A stretch of 64,000 nt of DNA from Sphingobium cupriresistens (lineage in GTDB: Bacteria; Pseudomonadota; Alphaproteobacteria; Sphingomonadales; Sphingomonadaceae). Position 1 is the stretch's first letter. The number at the start of each line of letters is the position of its first letter. The notes under the pieces were generated by a model. The model saw only the letters and a list, made by a program, of their open reading frames with translations, ran no database searches and was not told where the DNA came from. Both the position numbers and the translations under genes were made by a program. This document shows positions 15,035 to 24,997 of this stretch, one piece after another. Where the stretch lies: NCBI RefSeq assembly GCF_004152865.1, contig NZ_SEOO01000003.1:62001-126000 (forward strand), written 5' to 3'.

Positions 15035-15763
15035 TCACCGCGCCAGCTCCATCTGCCGCCGCATCTCTCTAATACTGCCCTCCAGCCCGCCGAACAACGC
15101 CTCGCCGATCAGGAAATGGCCGATATTGAGTTCGGCGACCTGCGGAATGGCGGAGATCGGGGCGACATTGTCGAAGGTCAGGCCGTGGCCGGCATGGGGT
15201 TCGATCCCGTTCTTGGCCGCCAGCGCGGCGGCGTCGGCGATCCGGCGCAGTTCGGCCGCGCGCGCCTCGCCGCTCAGATGGGCGTAGGCGCCGGTGTGGA
15301 ATTCCACCACCGGCGCGCCCAGCCGGATCGCTGCGTCGATCTGGCGCGCGTCCGCCTCGATGAACAGGCTGACGCGAATCCCCGCATCGGCCAGCGCCGC
15401 GACGACGGGCTTCAACGTCTCGAACTGCCCGGCGGCGTCCAGCCCGCCCTCGGTCGTGCGCTCCTCGCGCTTTTCCGGCACGATGCAGGCGGCGTGCGGC
15501 CGGTAGCGCAGGGCGATGTCCAGCATCTCCTGCGTCGCGGCCATCTCCAGATTGAGCGGCACGGTCAGCGCCGCCATCAGCGTCGCCACATCCGCGTCGC
15601 GAATATGCCGCCTGTCCTCGCGCAGATGGGCGGTGATGCCGTCCGCCCCGGCCTTCACCGCCAGCAGGGCGGCCTTGACCGGATCGGGATGCTCGCCCCC
15701 CCGCGCGTTGCGGATGGTCGCCACATGGTCGATATTGACGCCAAGGCGCAGGGGCGTGGTCAT
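15035..15763 (-). CDS. pdxJ: Pyridoxine 5'-phosphate synthase
   Basis: This 242-residue TIM-barrel protein condenses 1-deoxyxylulose 5-phosphate with 3-amino-2-oxopropyl phosphate, the last step of DXP-dependent vitamin B6 synthesis. Family motifs are [17 protein letters not shown] at the start, [15 protein letters not shown], and GHGLTFDNV near the end. It sits 5 nt after pyrE in the same operon. Confidence 0.97.
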   Translation of the reverse strand: MTTPLRLGVNIDHVATIRNARGGEHPDPVKAALLAVKAGADGITAHLREDRRHIRDADVATLMAALTVPLNLEMAATQEMLDIALRYRPHAACIVPEKREERTTEGGLDAAGQFETLKPVVAALADAGIRVSLFIEADARQIDAAIRLGAPVVEFHTGAYAHLSGEARAAELRRIADAAALAAKNGIEPHAGHGLTFDNVAPISAIPQVAELNIGHFLIGEALFGGLEGSIREMRRQMELAR

Positions 15764-15768
15764 AAGGC

Positions 15769-16350
15769 CTATTGCTTCCGGCTGCCGGGCTTGATCGCCG
15801 GGATCGCCGCCAGTTCGGGCGGCACCGCATCGGCTTCATAAACCGGGAAGTTGATGGAGACGAGCGGGTAGAAAGGCACGCCCAGATCGACTTCGCCCGC
15901 CGACCGGTCGACCAGCGCGACTTCGGCGACGACAATGCCGCCTTCCGCCTCGACCGCTTCGATCGCCTGGCGCGACGACAGGCCGGTGGTCACGACGTCC
16001 TCGACCATCAGCACCTTCTGCCCCGGCGTGATCGCAAAACCGCGACGCAGTTCGAACACGCCCTCCGGCCGCTCCAGAAACACTGCATCCTTGTCCAGCG
16101 CGCGGCCGACTTCATGACCGATGATCAGGCCGCCCATTGCCGGCGACACCACCAGATCGATCTCCTGCCGTACTTCGCGCGGTAATTTCTGCACCGTGGC
16201 GCGGGCCAGCTTGCCGGCCCGTTCGGCGTTCATCAGCACGCGCGCGCATTGCAGATAATTGGCGCTGCGCCGCCCGGACGACAGGATGAAATGTCCTTCG
16301 AGCAGCGCCCCCGCCGCCCGGAATTCCGCCAATACTTCCTCATCTGTCAT
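15769..16350 (-). CDS. pyrE: Orotate phosphoribosyltransferase
   Basis: The product has 193 residues. The PRPP-binding signature [14 protein letters not shown] is clear, and [15 protein letters not shown] near the N-terminus is typical. It makes orotidine 5'-phosphate in pyrimidine synthesis. It is the first gene of the pyrE-pdxJ-acpS-lepB unit and is divergent from coxB across 285 bp. Confidence 0.96.
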   Translation of the reverse strand: MTDEEVLAEFRAAGALLEGHFILSSGRRSANYLQCARVLMNAERAGKLARATVQKLPREVRQEIDLVVSPAMGGLIIGHEVGRALDKDAVFLERPEGVFELRRGFAITPGQKVLMVEDVVTTGLSSRQAIEAVEAEGGIVVAEVALVDRSAGEVDLGVPFYPLVSINFPVYEADAVPPELAAIPAIKPGSRKQ

Positions 16351-16521
16351 GCCGTCATATATCCATGTCGGGCGGCCCGTCGCCTGTTCGCGCGGCCCGC
16401 CAATCCGTCAGCATGACGCACCTGTGGCGCGCCATGATCGCGCCCCTGTGCGCGGACCAGCGAAATAGGCGGCCAGAGGGAGCGTTGCAACAGCGAAGAA
16501 AATCTGCTCCTGCGTGCTTGA

Positions 16522-16540
16522 GGCATGGGGAAACCATGCC
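16522..16540. promoter_or_regulatory. Perfect 7-bp hairpin with GGAAA loop between pyrE and coxB
   Basis: GGCATGG and CCATGCC flank GGAAA, about 95 nt upstream of coxB. There is no T-run, so it is not an intrinsic terminator. It could lie in the coxB leader and affect expression, or be an operator. Nothing else stands out in the 285-bp pyrE-coxB gap. Confidence 0.25.
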
Positions 16541-16635
16541 TATAAGCCGCGGCAGAACCGACCGGACGAGGATCATGCGCTTCTTGCGCGTCTTCGTTGC
16601 AGCGGCGCCAAGGGGTTACGGGGTAAGAAGACGCT

Positions 16636-17649
16636 ATGAAAAAGGTGAAATCGCTCGTTCTCGCCGGGTTGTTGGCCTTTGCGCCAGCGCTTGGCATGAA
16701 CGGACATGCGCTGGCGCAGGACAATGCCGTCGCGGCCGCGCCGGCTGCCGACAATGCCGCCGCGCCGGCCGAATCGGCCAACGCCGCCGCGCCGGCTGCT
16801 GAAGCTGCGCCCGCCGCCACGGTGGCCGCGCCGCCGCGGATGAAGCCGACCGAAGGCGTCGGTATGCCCAAGCCGGGCGAATTCACCCTGCAGGAGCAGT
16901 TCACGTCAACCGGCCATACCGCGCGCTGGCTGCATGACGTGATGCTGCTGCCGCTGATCTTCGCGATCTCCATCTTCGTCCTGATCCTGATGATCTACGC
17001 GATGTGGAAATTCCGCCGCAGCGCCAATCCGATCCCGTCGAAGACCGCACACAACACCATGATCGAGGTGATCTGGACCGTCTTGCCGGTCGTGATCCTG
17101 CTGGTCGTCGCGGTCCCCTCGATCGGCTTGCTGGCCGACCAGTATAAGCCCGCGCCCAAGGATGCCGTCGTCGTCAAGGTGACCGGCTATCAATGGTATT
17201 GGGGCTATGAATATCCCGACAACGGCATTCCCGAATTCGTTTCGAACATGCTGCCGGAAGACAAGGCGAAGGCCAATGGCGAGCCTTATCTGCTCGCGCC
17301 CGACAATCGTCTGGTCCTGCCCGCCGGCCGTCCGATCAAGCTGATCATCACCGGCGCCGACGTGATCCATGCCTTCGCCGTGCCCTCGCTCTGGGTGAAG
17401 ATGGACGCCGTTCCGGGGCGCCTGAACGAGAAGAGCTTCACCATCGACAAGCCGGGCGTCTATTACGGCCAGTGTTCGGAACTGTGCGGCGCCCGCCACG
17501 GCTTCATGCCGATCGCGATCGAAGCGCTGCCCCCGGCCCAGTTCGACCAGTGGGTGCTGTCGCAGGGCGGCAAGCCCGCCGGCGCAGCGGCTGCGGAAAA
17601 GACGGCTGACGCCGCGCCCGCAGCCCCCGCCGCCGACAAGAAAATCTGA
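16636..17649 (+). CDS. coxB: Cytochrome c oxidase subunit II
   Basis: The product has 337 residues: signal peptide to about residue 25, an Ala/Pro-rich spacer, then two membrane helices (VMLLPLIFAISIFVLILMIY and VIWTVLPVVILLVVAVPSIG). The CuA domain on the periplasmic side has ADVIHAFAVPSLWVKMDAVPG and the copper site GQCSELCGARHGFMPI. An Ala-rich tail ends the protein. It accepts electrons from cytochrome c. It starts the oxidase cluster and is followed by coxA after 15 nt. Confidence 0.97.
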   Translation: MKKVKSLVLAGLLAFAPALGMNGHALAQDNAVAAAPAADNAAAPAESANAAAPAAEAAPAATVAAPPRMKPTEGVGMPKPGEFTLQEQFTSTGHTARWLHDVMLLPLIFAISIFVLILMIYAMWKFRRSANPIPSKTAHNTMIEVIWTVLPVVILLVVAVPSIGLLADQYKPAPKDAVVVKVTGYQWYWGYEYPDNGIPEFVSNMLPEDKAKANGEPYLLAPDNRLVLPAGRPIKLIITGADVIHAFAVPSLWVKMDAVPGRLNEKSFTIDKPGVYYGQCSELCGARHGFMPIAIEALPPAQFDQWVLSQGGKPAGAAAAEKTADAAPAAPAADKKI

Positions 17650-17664
17650 TCAGGGTAGGAAGCC

Positions 17665-19347
17665 ATGACAACCATCACCGCAGATCATCACGGCGACCAC
17701 GCCCACGATCATCACGATGCCGATCATAAACCAGCCTTCTTCCAGCGCTGGTTCATGTCCACCAACCACAAGGACATCGGCACCCTCTACCTGATCTTCG
17801 CGATTATCGCGGGCATCATCGGTGGCGGCATTTCCGGCCTGATGCGCGCCGAACTCGCGCATCCGGGCATCCAGTATCTGCACACATGGGCCATGATGAT
17901 GGATGGTCCGGAAGCGACGCTGGACCAGGCCTATCATCTGTGGAACGTGCTGATCACCGCCCACGGCCTCATCATGGTCTTCTTCATGGTGATGCCCGCT
18001 ATGATCGGCGGCTTTGGCAACTGGTTCGTGCCGATCATGATCGGCGCGCCGGACATGGCCTTCCCGCGGATGAACAATGTCAGCTTCTGGCTGCTCATCC
18101 CCGCCTTCGCCCTGCTGCTCGGCTCGACCTTCGTCCCCGGCGGCACCGGCAATGGCGCAGGTACGGGCTGGACGGTCTATGCGCCGCTCTCGACCAGCGG
18201 TTCGGCCGGGCCGGCCGTCGACATGGCGATCTTGTCGCTCCATATCGCGGGTGCGTCGTCGATCCTGGGCGCGATCAACTTCATCACCACCATCCTCAAC
18301 ATGCGCGCGCCGGGCATGACCCTGCACAAGATGCCGCTGTTCGTCTGGTCGGTGCTGGTCACCGCCTTCCTGCTGCTGCTCGCGCTGCCGGTCCTGGCCG
18401 CCGCGATCACCATGCTGCTGACCGATCGTAACTTCGGCACCACCTTCTACGACGCGGCCGGTGGCGGCGATCCCGAACTCTACCAGCATCTCTTCTGGTT
18501 CTTCGGCCACCCCGAAGTCTATATCATGATTCTGCCGGGCTTCGGCATCGTCAGCCAGATCATCTCGACCTTCAGCCGCAAGCCCGTCTTTGGTTATCTC
18601 GGCATGGCCTACGCCATGGTCGCGATCGGCGTCGTCGGCTTCGTCGTGTGGGCGCACCACATGTTCACCACCGGCATGTCGGTGAACGTGAAAATGTATT
18701 TCACCGCCGCGACGATGGTCATCGCCGTGCCCACCGGAATCAAGATCTTCTCGTGGATCGCGACCATCTGGGGCGGCTCGATCAGCTTTAAGACCCCGAT
18801 GGTCTGGGCGCTGGGCTTCATCTTCCTCTTCACCGTGGGCGGCGTCACCGGCGTCGTGCTGGCCAATGGCGGCGTCGACGACGTGCTGCACGACACCTAT
18901 TATGTCGTCGCGCACTTCCACTACGTCCTCTCGCTGGGCGCCGTGTTCGGCCTGTTCGCCGGCTTCTACTACTGGTTCCCGAAAATGTCGGGCAAGATGT
19001 ACAACGAGTTCCTTGGCCATCTGCACTTCTGGGTGTTCTTCGCCGGCGTGAACCTGTTGTTCTTCCCGATGCACTTCCTGGGCCTGTCGGGTATGCCGCG
19101 TCGCTATCCGGACTATCCGGCCGCGTTCGAAAAGTGGAACGAACTGGCCAGCCATGGCTATGAGATCATGGCGGCAGGCATGTTGATCTTCTTCATCAAC
19201 CTGATCTGGTCGCTCGCGGCCGGCAAGAAGGCGGTCGGCAATCCCTGGGGCGAAGGCGCGACGACGCTGGAATGGACCCTGCCCAGCCCGCCGCCCTATC
19301 ACCAGTTCGAAACCCTGCCGGTGATCGACGATAACGGCCATCATTGA
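17665..19347 (+). CDS. coxA: Cytochrome c oxidase subunit I (aa3-type)
   Basis: This 560-residue, 12-helix haem-copper oxidase core subunit has [18 protein letters not shown] (CuB His and cross-linked Tyr), [10 protein letters not shown] (CuB His pair) and [15 protein letters not shown] (haem ligands). The His-rich N-terminus ([16 protein letters not shown]) is unusual in composition but common in sphingomonads. It reduces O2 to water and pumps protons in the inner membrane. AGGA lies upstream, and a strong hairpin follows at 19369-19395. Confidence 0.98.
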   Translation: MTTITADHHGDHAHDHHDADHKPAFFQRWFMSTNHKDIGTLYLIFAIIAGIIGGGISGLMRAELAHPGIQYLHTWAMMMDGPEATLDQAYHLWNVLITAHGLIMVFFMVMPAMIGGFGNWFVPIMIGAPDMAFPRMNNVSFWLLIPAFALLLGSTFVPGGTGNGAGTGWTVYAPLSTSGSAGPAVDMAILSLHIAGASSILGAINFITTILNMRAPGMTLHKMPLFVWSVLVTAFLLLLALPVLAAAITMLLTDRNFGTTFYDAAGGGDPELYQHLFWFFGHPEVYIMILPGFGIVSQIISTFSRKPVFGYLGMAYAMVAIGVVGFVVWAHHMFTTGMSVNVKMYFTAATMVIAVPTGIKIFSWIATIWGGSISFKTPMVWALGFIFLFTVGGVTGVVLANGGVDDVLHDTYYVVAHFHYVLSLGAVFGLFAGFYYWFPKMSGKMYNEFLGHLHFWVFFAGVNLLFFPMHFLGLSGMPRRYPDYPAAFEKWNELASHGYEIMAAGMLIFFINLIWSLAAGKKAVGNPWGEGATTLEWTLPSPPPYHQFETLPVIDDNGHH

Positions 19348-19368
19348 TGGCATGATCGACTGACAAAG

Positions 19369-19395
19369 CCGGGGCGGATATCATGTCCGCCCCGG
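19369..19395 (+). terminator. Strong hairpin after coxA (weak terminator or attenuator)
   Basis: CCGGGGCGGA pairs almost fully with TCCGCCCCGG over a 7-nt loop. A short T-run (four T) comes only 7 nt later, so it may partly terminate the transcript or stabilise coxBA mRNA relative to the assembly genes downstream. Confidence 0.45.
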
Positions 19396-19450
19396 TGGTG
19401 GCATTTTGCTCCGTGCGCCGTGATGGATCGCGACGGAGCCGGAACATGAC

Positions 19451-20359
19451 ATGACCAGTGTGACTTTCGACCAAGCTCTGCTCCCCGCCCATTGGCGCGA
19501 TTTCGTCGCGCTGACCAAGCCGCGCGTGATGACGCTGGTCGTGTTCACCGGCCTGTGCGGTCTGCTCGCCGCGCCGGGGCATATCCACCCGATCCTCGCC
19601 TTCACCGCCATATTGTGCATCGCCATCGGCGCGGGCGCCGCCGCGGCGCTCAATCAATGGTATGAGGCCGATATCGACGCCAAGATGAAGCGCACCGCCA
19701 ACCGCCCGCTACCCGCTGGCCGGATGGACCGGCAATCGGCGCTGCATTTCGGCGTGGGCCTCTCCTTCTTCTCGGTGATCCTGATCGGCATGGCGACCAA
19801 CTGGCTCGCCGCTGCCGTGCTGGCCGTCTCCATCCTTTTCTACGTCTTCGTCTACACCATCTGGCTCAAGCCCCGGACGGCGCAGAATATCGTGATCGGC
19901 GGCGCGGCCGGCGCTTTTCCGCCGGTGATCGGCTGGGCGGCGGTGACCGGCGACATCAGCGCGCTGCCCGTCGCCCTGTTCATGCTGATCTTCTTCTGGA
20001 CGCCGCCCCATTTCTGGGCGCTCGCCCTGTTCGTGAAGACCGATTACGCCGCCGCCGGCATCCCGATGCTGCCTGTCGTATCGGGCGAGGTCGTCACCCG
20101 CCGCCAGATCTGGGCCTATACCGCGATCATGGCGGTCGCGGCGATGGCGCCGGTGCTGCTGCAATTGACCGGCTTGGTCTATGGCACGGCGGCGCTGTTG
20201 GGCACTGCGCTCTTCGCCGTCTTCGCCTTCCAGGTCTACCGCCGGCGCGAAAGCGACCCGGCCCGCATGGCGCCCGAAAAGCGTCTGTTCAAATATTCGA
20301 TCCTCTATCTCTTCCTGCTGTTCGGGGCGGTGGTCGTCGACCGCTGGCTGCTCGCATGA
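19451..20359 (+). CDS. ctaB: Protoheme IX farnesyltransferase (haem O synthase)
   Basis: The product has 302 residues with about nine membrane helices. The prenyl-diphosphate motif is [20 protein letters not shown], and the second loop has [17 protein letters not shown]. It adds farnesyl to haem B to give haem O, the precursor of haem A for subunit I. The stop overlaps the next small gene by 4 nt (ATGA). Confidence 0.96.
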   Translation: MTSVTFDQALLPAHWRDFVALTKPRVMTLVVFTGLCGLLAAPGHIHPILAFTAILCIAIGAGAAAALNQWYEADIDAKMKRTANRPLPAGRMDRQSALHFGVGLSFFSVILIGMATNWLAAAVLAVSILFYVFVYTIWLKPRTAQNIVIGGAAGAFPPVIGWAAVTGDISALPVALFMLIFFWTPPHFWALALFVKTDYAAAGIPMLPVVSGEVVTRRQIWAYTAIMAVAAMAPVLLQLTGLVYGTAALLGTALFAVFAFQVYRRRESDPARMAPEKRLFKYSILYLFLLFGAVVVDRWLLA

Positions 20360-20484
20360 CGCCCGAAGAGCTGGAAAAGGTTCGGGCGCGGCAAAAGTCC
20401 CGCGCGCTGGTGATGGGCCTGTTGCTCGGCGCGCTCGTGCTGCTCTTTTACGGCATCACCATCGCCAAGATGGGCGGCAACTGA
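20356..20484 (+). CDS. Small single-helix protein of the cox cluster (CoxF-like)
   Basis: This 42-residue protein, [17 protein letters not shown] followed by a hydrophobic helix, ends IAKMGGN. It overlaps ctaB by 4 nt and ctaG by 1 nt, so it is translated in a coupled chain. Small proteins of this shape lie between ctaB and ctaG in many alphaproteobacteria and are annotated as CoxF or hypothetical; a role in oxidase assembly is inferred from position. Confidence 0.75.
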   Translation: MTPEELEKVRARQKSRALVMGLLLGALVLLFYGITIAKMGGN

Positions 20485-21059
20485 TGGCCACCCTTCCGCC
20501 TTCTCCCTTCGATCGCGATCGCCGCAACCGGCGCACGCTGGTCGCCATGGCGACGGTCGGGCTGGCGATGCTGGGCCTGGGCTTCGCCTCGGTCCCGCTC
20601 TACCGCATCTTTTGCGAACAGACCGGCTTTGGCGGCACGACCAAGCGCGCGTCTGCCGATGTTCAGGTGCAGGCGGCGGTCGGCCACACCATGTCGATCC
20701 GGTTCGATTCCAATGTCCAGCCCGGCATGCCCTGGCAATTCTACCCCGAACATCGGACGGATACCGTCACCATCGGGCGCAAGGATATGGCGATCTTCAT
20801 CGCCAGGAACATGTCGGACAAGCCGGTGACCGGCACCGCCAGCTTCAACGTCACGCCGACCCAGGCGGGCGCCTATTTCACCAAGATCCAGTGTTTTTGC
20901 TTCACCCAGCAAACACTCCAGCCCGGCCAGGAAGTCCGCATGCCGGTGCTCTATTTTGTCGATCCGAAGATTTTGCAGGACAGCGACAACAAGGACACGC
21001 AGCAAATTACCTTGAGCTACACTTTCTATCCTGTTGAGCAGGACAAGAAGCCAAGCTAA
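20484..21059 (+). CDS. ctaG: Cytochrome c oxidase assembly protein CtaG/Cox11
   Basis: The product has 191 residues, with one membrane helix near residues 18-38 (TLVAMATVGLAMLGLGFASVP) and a periplasmic domain. The copper-binding motif is CFCFTQQTL; FGGTTKRA and PWQFYPEH also fit. It delivers copper to the CuB site of subunit I. The start ATG at 20484 overlaps the preceding stop (TGATG). Confidence 0.96.
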   Translation: MATLPPSPFDRDRRNRRTLVAMATVGLAMLGLGFASVPLYRIFCEQTGFGGTTKRASADVQVQAAVGHTMSIRFDSNVQPGMPWQFYPEHRTDTVTIGRKDMAIFIARNMSDKPVTGTASFNVTPTQAGAYFTKIQCFCFTQQTLQPGQEVRMPVLYFVDPKILQDSDNKDTQQITLSYTFYPVEQDKKPS

Positions 21060-21101
21060 GGCAAGCATCAGATAACGCGAACCGCGAACAGGGAAGAGAC
21101 G

Positions 21102-21932
21102 ATGGCAGGCGCCAAGAACCACGATTATCATATCCTTCCGCCCAGCATCTGGCCGCTCTTCGGCTCCATGTCGGCGCTGGTCATGGCATTTGGCGCGATC
21201 ATGTGGATGCATCCCGACGCGCTGCCCGCCGGGGGCGGCTGGGTCTTCCTGCTCGGCGTCGCTGGCGTGCTGTTCACCTTCTATAGCTGGTGGGCCAATG
21301 TGATCACCGAAGCCCATGCCGGCGACCATACGCCGGTGGTGCAGCTGCACCTGCGCTACGGCATGATCCTGTTCATCGCATCGGAAGTCATGTTCTTCGT
21401 CGGCTGGTTCTGGGCCTTTTTCGACTTCTCGCTCTTCCCCAGCGCGCTCGCGCCGATCGAAGGGCTGTTCCCGTCCAAGGGCATCGAGGTGATGAACGCC
21501 TTCGAACTGCCCTTGCTCAACACGCTGATCCTGCTCTGCTCGGGCACCACCGTCACCTGGGCGCATCATGCGCTGATCCATGGCGACCGCGAAGGCCTGA
21601 AAAAGGGCCTGTGGTGCACCATCCTGCTCGGCCTGCTCTTCTCGTCGATCCAGGCCTATGAATATGCCCATGCGCCGTTCCCGTTCGGCGGGTCGCCCTA
21701 CAGCTCGGGCTTCTACATGGCGACCGGCTTCCATGGCTTCCACGTCATCGTCGGCACGATCTTCCTGATCGTCAATCTGGTGCGCGTCTATAAGGGCCAC
21801 TTCACCCCGCGCCAGCATTTCGGCTTCGAAGCCGCCGCCTGGTACTGGCATTTCGTCGACGTGGTGTGGCTGTTCCTGTTCGTCGCCATCTATGTGTGGG
21901 GCGGCTGGGGCGCGCCGGTCCACGGCGGCTGA
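21102..21932 (+). CDS. coxC: Cytochrome c oxidase subunit III
   Basis: This 276-residue protein has seven membrane helices. Family motifs are LPPSIWPLFGS at the start, RYGMILFIASEVMFFVGWFWAFF, and YMATGFHGFHVIVGTIFL with DVVWLFLFVAIYVWG at the end. It stabilises the oxidase core. An intrinsic terminator follows at 21959-21990. Confidence 0.97.
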   Translation: MAGAKNHDYHILPPSIWPLFGSMSALVMAFGAIMWMHPDALPAGGGWVFLLGVAGVLFTFYSWWANVITEAHAGDHTPVVQLHLRYGMILFIASEVMFFVGWFWAFFDFSLFPSALAPIEGLFPSKGIEVMNAFELPLLNTLILLCSGTTVTWAHHALIHGDREGLKKGLWCTILLGLLFSSIQAYEYAHAPFPFGGSPYSSGFYMATGFHGFHVIVGTIFLIVNLVRVYKGHFTPRQHFGFEAAAWYWHFVDVVWLFLFVAIYVWGGWGAPVHGG

Positions 21933-21958
21933 ACGACCGTCAGTCACTGACGACAAGA

Positions 21959-21990
21959 CGGCCGGGGCGATGCTCCGGCCGTTTTCTTTT
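21959..21990 (+). terminator. Rho-independent terminator after coxC
   Basis: CGGCCGG (21959-21965) pairs with CCGGCCG (21975-21981), followed by GTTTTCTTTT. It ends the oxidase transcript just ahead of the SURF1 start. Confidence 0.8.
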
Positions 21991-22017
21991 GCCCTGTCGA
22001 TCGCTACAAGGATATCC

Positions 22018-22665
22018 ATGACCGATCAGCCCGCACCCGCCCGAATCCCGCTGATCGCCACGATCATCGTCGCGCTCGCGGTGCTGACGATGATCGCGCT
22101 GGGCGTCTGGCAACTCCAGCGCCGCGGTGAAAAGGAACAGGCGTTGGCGCTGGCCGCGGCCAATCCCGGCCGCTCCGCCGTCGCCTTCCCGATGCTGCCG
22201 CCGGTCGCGCCCGACATCCTGTTCCGCCCCTCGTCGGTCCATTGCCTGCGCGTCGTGGGCTGGCGGATCGAGGCGGGTCGCGCCGCCGACGGATCGACCG
22301 GCTATCGTCATATCGCGCAATGTTCGACCGGGGCGGAGGGACCGGGCGCACTGGTCGCGATCGGCGTGGGGCAAAAGCCCGACGACAAGCCGAACTGGAC
22401 CGGCGGGCAGGTATCAGGCTGGATTTCGGAGGAGCCGGACCACCGCGCCCTGCTATCGCGGATCGGCGGCAAGGTGACGCCCCTGCGCCCGATGCTGATC
22501 GCGCGCCAGGCCCCGGCGGGCCTCAAGGCCGCTGCGCCGCCCAGCGCCGCTGACGTCCCCAACAACCATCTCGCCTATGCGGTGCAATGGTTCTTCTTCG
22601 CTGGCGTCGCGGTCATCATCTACATATTGGCGCTGCGTCGCCGGAACGGGCCGAAATCCTCCTAA
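22018..22665 (+). CDS. SURF1 family oxidase assembly protein
   Basis: The product has 215 residues with one helix at each end (IATIIVALAVLTMIALGVWQLQ and YAVQWFFFAGVAVIIYIL) and a periplasmic middle, the SURF1 layout. WQLQRRGEK and NNHLAYAVQWF are family features. It helps insert haem A. The ATG at 22018 has AGGA upstream. The terminator just before it suggests its own promoter or readthrough. Confidence 0.88.
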   Translation: MTDQPAPARIPLIATIIVALAVLTMIALGVWQLQRRGEKEQALALAAANPGRSAVAFPMLPPVAPDILFRPSSVHCLRVVGWRIEAGRAADGSTGYRHIAQCSTGAEGPGALVAIGVGQKPDDKPNWTGGQVSGWISEEPDHRALLSRIGGKVTPLRPMLIARQAPAGLKAAAPPSAADVPNNHLAYAVQWFFFAGVAVIIYILALRRRNGPKSS

Positions 22666-22709
22666 ACGCTTGCTCCCGCGCGCGCGGATCGTTACCGCGC
22701 TTTCCCATT

Positions 22710-24110
22710 ATGCAATATCAAAGCACCAGGGGCACCGCGCCCGCGCTCGGTTTCGAAGACGTCACGCTGGCGGGGCTCGCGTCCGATGGCGGCCTGTATC
22801 TGCCGACCAGCTGGCCGGCCTTTACCGTCGATCAGATCAGCGCCCTTGCCGGCCTCTCCTATGTCGAAACCGCCGTTCGGGTCATGGCGCCCTTCGTCGC
22901 GGGATCGCTCAGCGAATACGAACTGCGGGAACTCTGCACCGCCGCCTATGGCCGCTTCAGCCATCAGGCCGTGACCCCGCTGGTTCAGCTCGACCATCAG
23001 CATTGGTTGCTGGAACTGTTCCACGGCCCGACGCTCGCCTTCAAGGATGTCGCGCTCCAGCTGCTTGGCCAATTGTTCGAACGCTTCCTCTCGCGCCGCG
23101 ACGATCATTTGACCATCGTCGGGGCGACGTCGGGCGACACCGGGTCGGCGGCGATCGACGCGGTGGCGGGCCGCGAAAAGATCGACATCTTCATGCTCCA
23201 TCCCGAAGGGCGGGTGTCGGACGTGCAGCGCCGCCAGATGACCACCGTGCTGGCCCCCAACGTCTATAATATCGCGATCGAGGGCAGCTTCGACGATGCG
23301 CAGGCGCTGGTGAAGGCGATGTTCAACGACGCCGCCTTCAAGAGCCGTTTCAACCTGTCTGCGGTGAACAGCATCAACTGGGCGCGGCTGATGGCGCAGG
23401 TCGTCTATTATTTCTACGCCGCCGTTCGCCTTGGCGCGCCCGAACGCGAAGTCGCCTTCTCGGTCCCCACCGGTAATTTCGGCGACGTGTTCGCGGGCTA
23501 TGTGGCCGCGAAGATGGGCCTGCCCGTCGCGAAGCTTATCGTCGCCACCAACGTCAACGACATCCTGCACCGCGCCTTGTCCGAAGGCGATTATAGCCAG
23601 GGCCAGGTCGTGCCGACCGCCACCCCCAGCATGGACATCCAGGTCAGCTCCAATTTCGAACGGCTGCTGTTCGACGCGGGCGGCCGCGACGGCCTGGCGC
23701 TGGCCGACCAGATGCGCGGCTTCGAAACGAGCAAGGCGATGCGCCTGACCAATGCCCAGCGCGACGGCGCGGCGCATCTGTTCAGCTCCGCCCGCGTCGA
23801 TGCCGACGGCATGACGACCGCGATGCGCTGGGCCTATGACGGCGCAGGCCAGATCCTCGACCCGCACAGCGCGATCGGCCTCGCCGCCGCACGCGAAGCG
23901 GGCATCGACGCCTCCATCCCGGTGGTCACGCTGGCGACCGCCCACCCCGCCAAGTTCCGCGACGCCGTCGAACGCGCGACCGGCACCCGCCCGCCGCTTC
24001 CCGCGCGCGTCGGCGACCTGTTCTCGCGCGAGGAAAGCTACGCCAAGCTGCCTGGCACGTTCGAGGCGGTCACCGCTTATGTCGCCGAACGCGCGACCCC
24101 GCGCGGCTAA
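22710..24110 (+). CDS. thrC: Threonine synthase
   Basis: This 466-residue PLP enzyme converts O-phosphohomoserine to threonine. Lys112 in HGPTLAFKDVALQ is the expected PLP Schiff base, and VGATSGDTGSAAIDA binds phosphate. NSINWARLMAQVVYYF and VPTGNFGDVFAG are strong family motifs. The start begins MQYQSTRG 44 nt after surf1. Confidence 0.97.
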   Translation: MQYQSTRGTAPALGFEDVTLAGLASDGGLYLPTSWPAFTVDQISALAGLSYVETAVRVMAPFVAGSLSEYELRELCTAAYGRFSHQAVTPLVQLDHQHWLLELFHGPTLAFKDVALQLLGQLFERFLSRRDDHLTIVGATSGDTGSAAIDAVAGREKIDIFMLHPEGRVSDVQRRQMTTVLAPNVYNIAIEGSFDDAQALVKAMFNDAAFKSRFNLSAVNSINWARLMAQVVYYFYAAVRLGAPEREVAFSVPTGNFGDVFAGYVAAKMGLPVAKLIVATNVNDILHRALSEGDYSQGQVVPTATPSMDIQVSSNFERLLFDAGGRDGLALADQMRGFETSKAMRLTNAQRDGAAHLFSSARVDADGMTTAMRWAYDGAGQILDPHSAIGLAAAREAGIDASIPVVTLATAHPAKFRDAVERATGTRPPLPARVGDLFSREESYAKLPGTFEAVTAYVAERATPRG

Positions 24111-24981
24111 GTTGGAACTCAAGACCCTTATCGGCGAGCCATGGTCCGATTACGGCCTGCTCGACAGCGGCGACGGGCGGAAGCTGGAGCGCTATGGCCG
24201 CTTCCGCTTCATCCGCCCGGAACCGCAGGCGATGTGGAAGCCCGCGACGACCGACTGGCGCGCCGACGGCGAATTCATCCCCGGATCGGACGAGGATGGC
24301 GGCGGCCGCTGGTATTATGAAAAGCCGGTCCCGGCCGAAGGCTGGCCGCTCCACTGGCGCGAAGTCACCTTCCAGTCGAGCTGCACCCCATTCCGCCATC
24401 TCGGCTTCTTCCCCGACATGGCGCCGATCTGGGACGATCTGCGCGCCACCTATGCGGATAAACCCGATGCCGAGGTCATGAACCTGTTCGGCTATACCGG
24501 CGTCGGCACGCTGGCCCTGTCGGCCGGCGGCGCGCGCATGGTCCATGTCGATGCGTCCAAGAAATCGGTGGCGCAGGCCCGCGCCAATGCCGACCTGTCG
24601 GGCATGGCGGACAAGCCGGTCCGCTGGATCGTGGAGGACGCCGCCAAATTCGTCGCCCGCGAAGTGCGCCGCAATCGCCGCTATGACGGCATATTGCTCG
24701 ACCCGCCCAAATATGGCCGCGGTCCCGACGGCGAAGTGTGGCGGCTGGAGGAAGACCTGCCCGGTCTGATCGCCAATTGCCGGGCGCTGCTGGACGCGGA
24801 CAGCCGTTTCCTGTTCCTGACCGTCTATGCGGTGCGCATGTCGGCGCTGGCGATCGGCGAATTGCTGCGCCAGGCCTTCGCAGACCTGCCCGGCACGGTC
24901 GAGGCGGGCGAACTGGCTGTGCGGGAAGAAGCGCGCGGCATCGCGCTGCCCACGGCGATCTGGGCGCGCTGGAAACGGTAA
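24079..24981 (+). CDS. Class I SAM-dependent methyltransferase (RlmI-like)
   Basis: The product has 300 residues. The SAM site is MNLFGYTGVGTLALSAGGA and VHVDASKKSV, and the catalytic-face motif is GILLDPPKYGRG, as in rRNA 5-methylcytosine methyltransferases of the RlmI/RlmK group. No N-terminal PUA domain is visible. The ATG at 24079 overlaps the 3' end of thrC by 32 nt; a TTG at 24112 just after the thrC stop is an alternative with no ribosome site. Target RNA is not determined. Confidence 0.82.
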   Translation: MSPNARPRAAKLELKTLIGEPWSDYGLLDSGDGRKLERYGRFRFIRPEPQAMWKPATTDWRADGEFIPGSDEDGGGRWYYEKPVPAEGWPLHWREVTFQSSCTPFRHLGFFPDMAPIWDDLRATYADKPDAEVMNLFGYTGVGTLALSAGGARMVHVDASKKSVAQARANADLSGMADKPVRWIVEDAAKFVAREVRRNRRYDGILLDPPKYGRGPDGEVWRLEEDLPGLIANCRALLDADSRFLFLTVYAVRMSALAIGELLRQAFADLPGTVEAGELAVREEARGIALPTAIWARWKR

Positions 24982-24997
24982 GCTATGTGCGGTTGGC

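Noticed and set aside
17650..19353. 567-codon minus-strand open frame opposite coxA
   Set aside because: It exactly mirrors coxA and is low-complexity His/Asp/Arg; an antisense artefact.
20448..22019. 523-codon minus-strand open frame opposite ctaG and coxC
   Set aside because: Same antisense composition; both plus-strand genes are certain.
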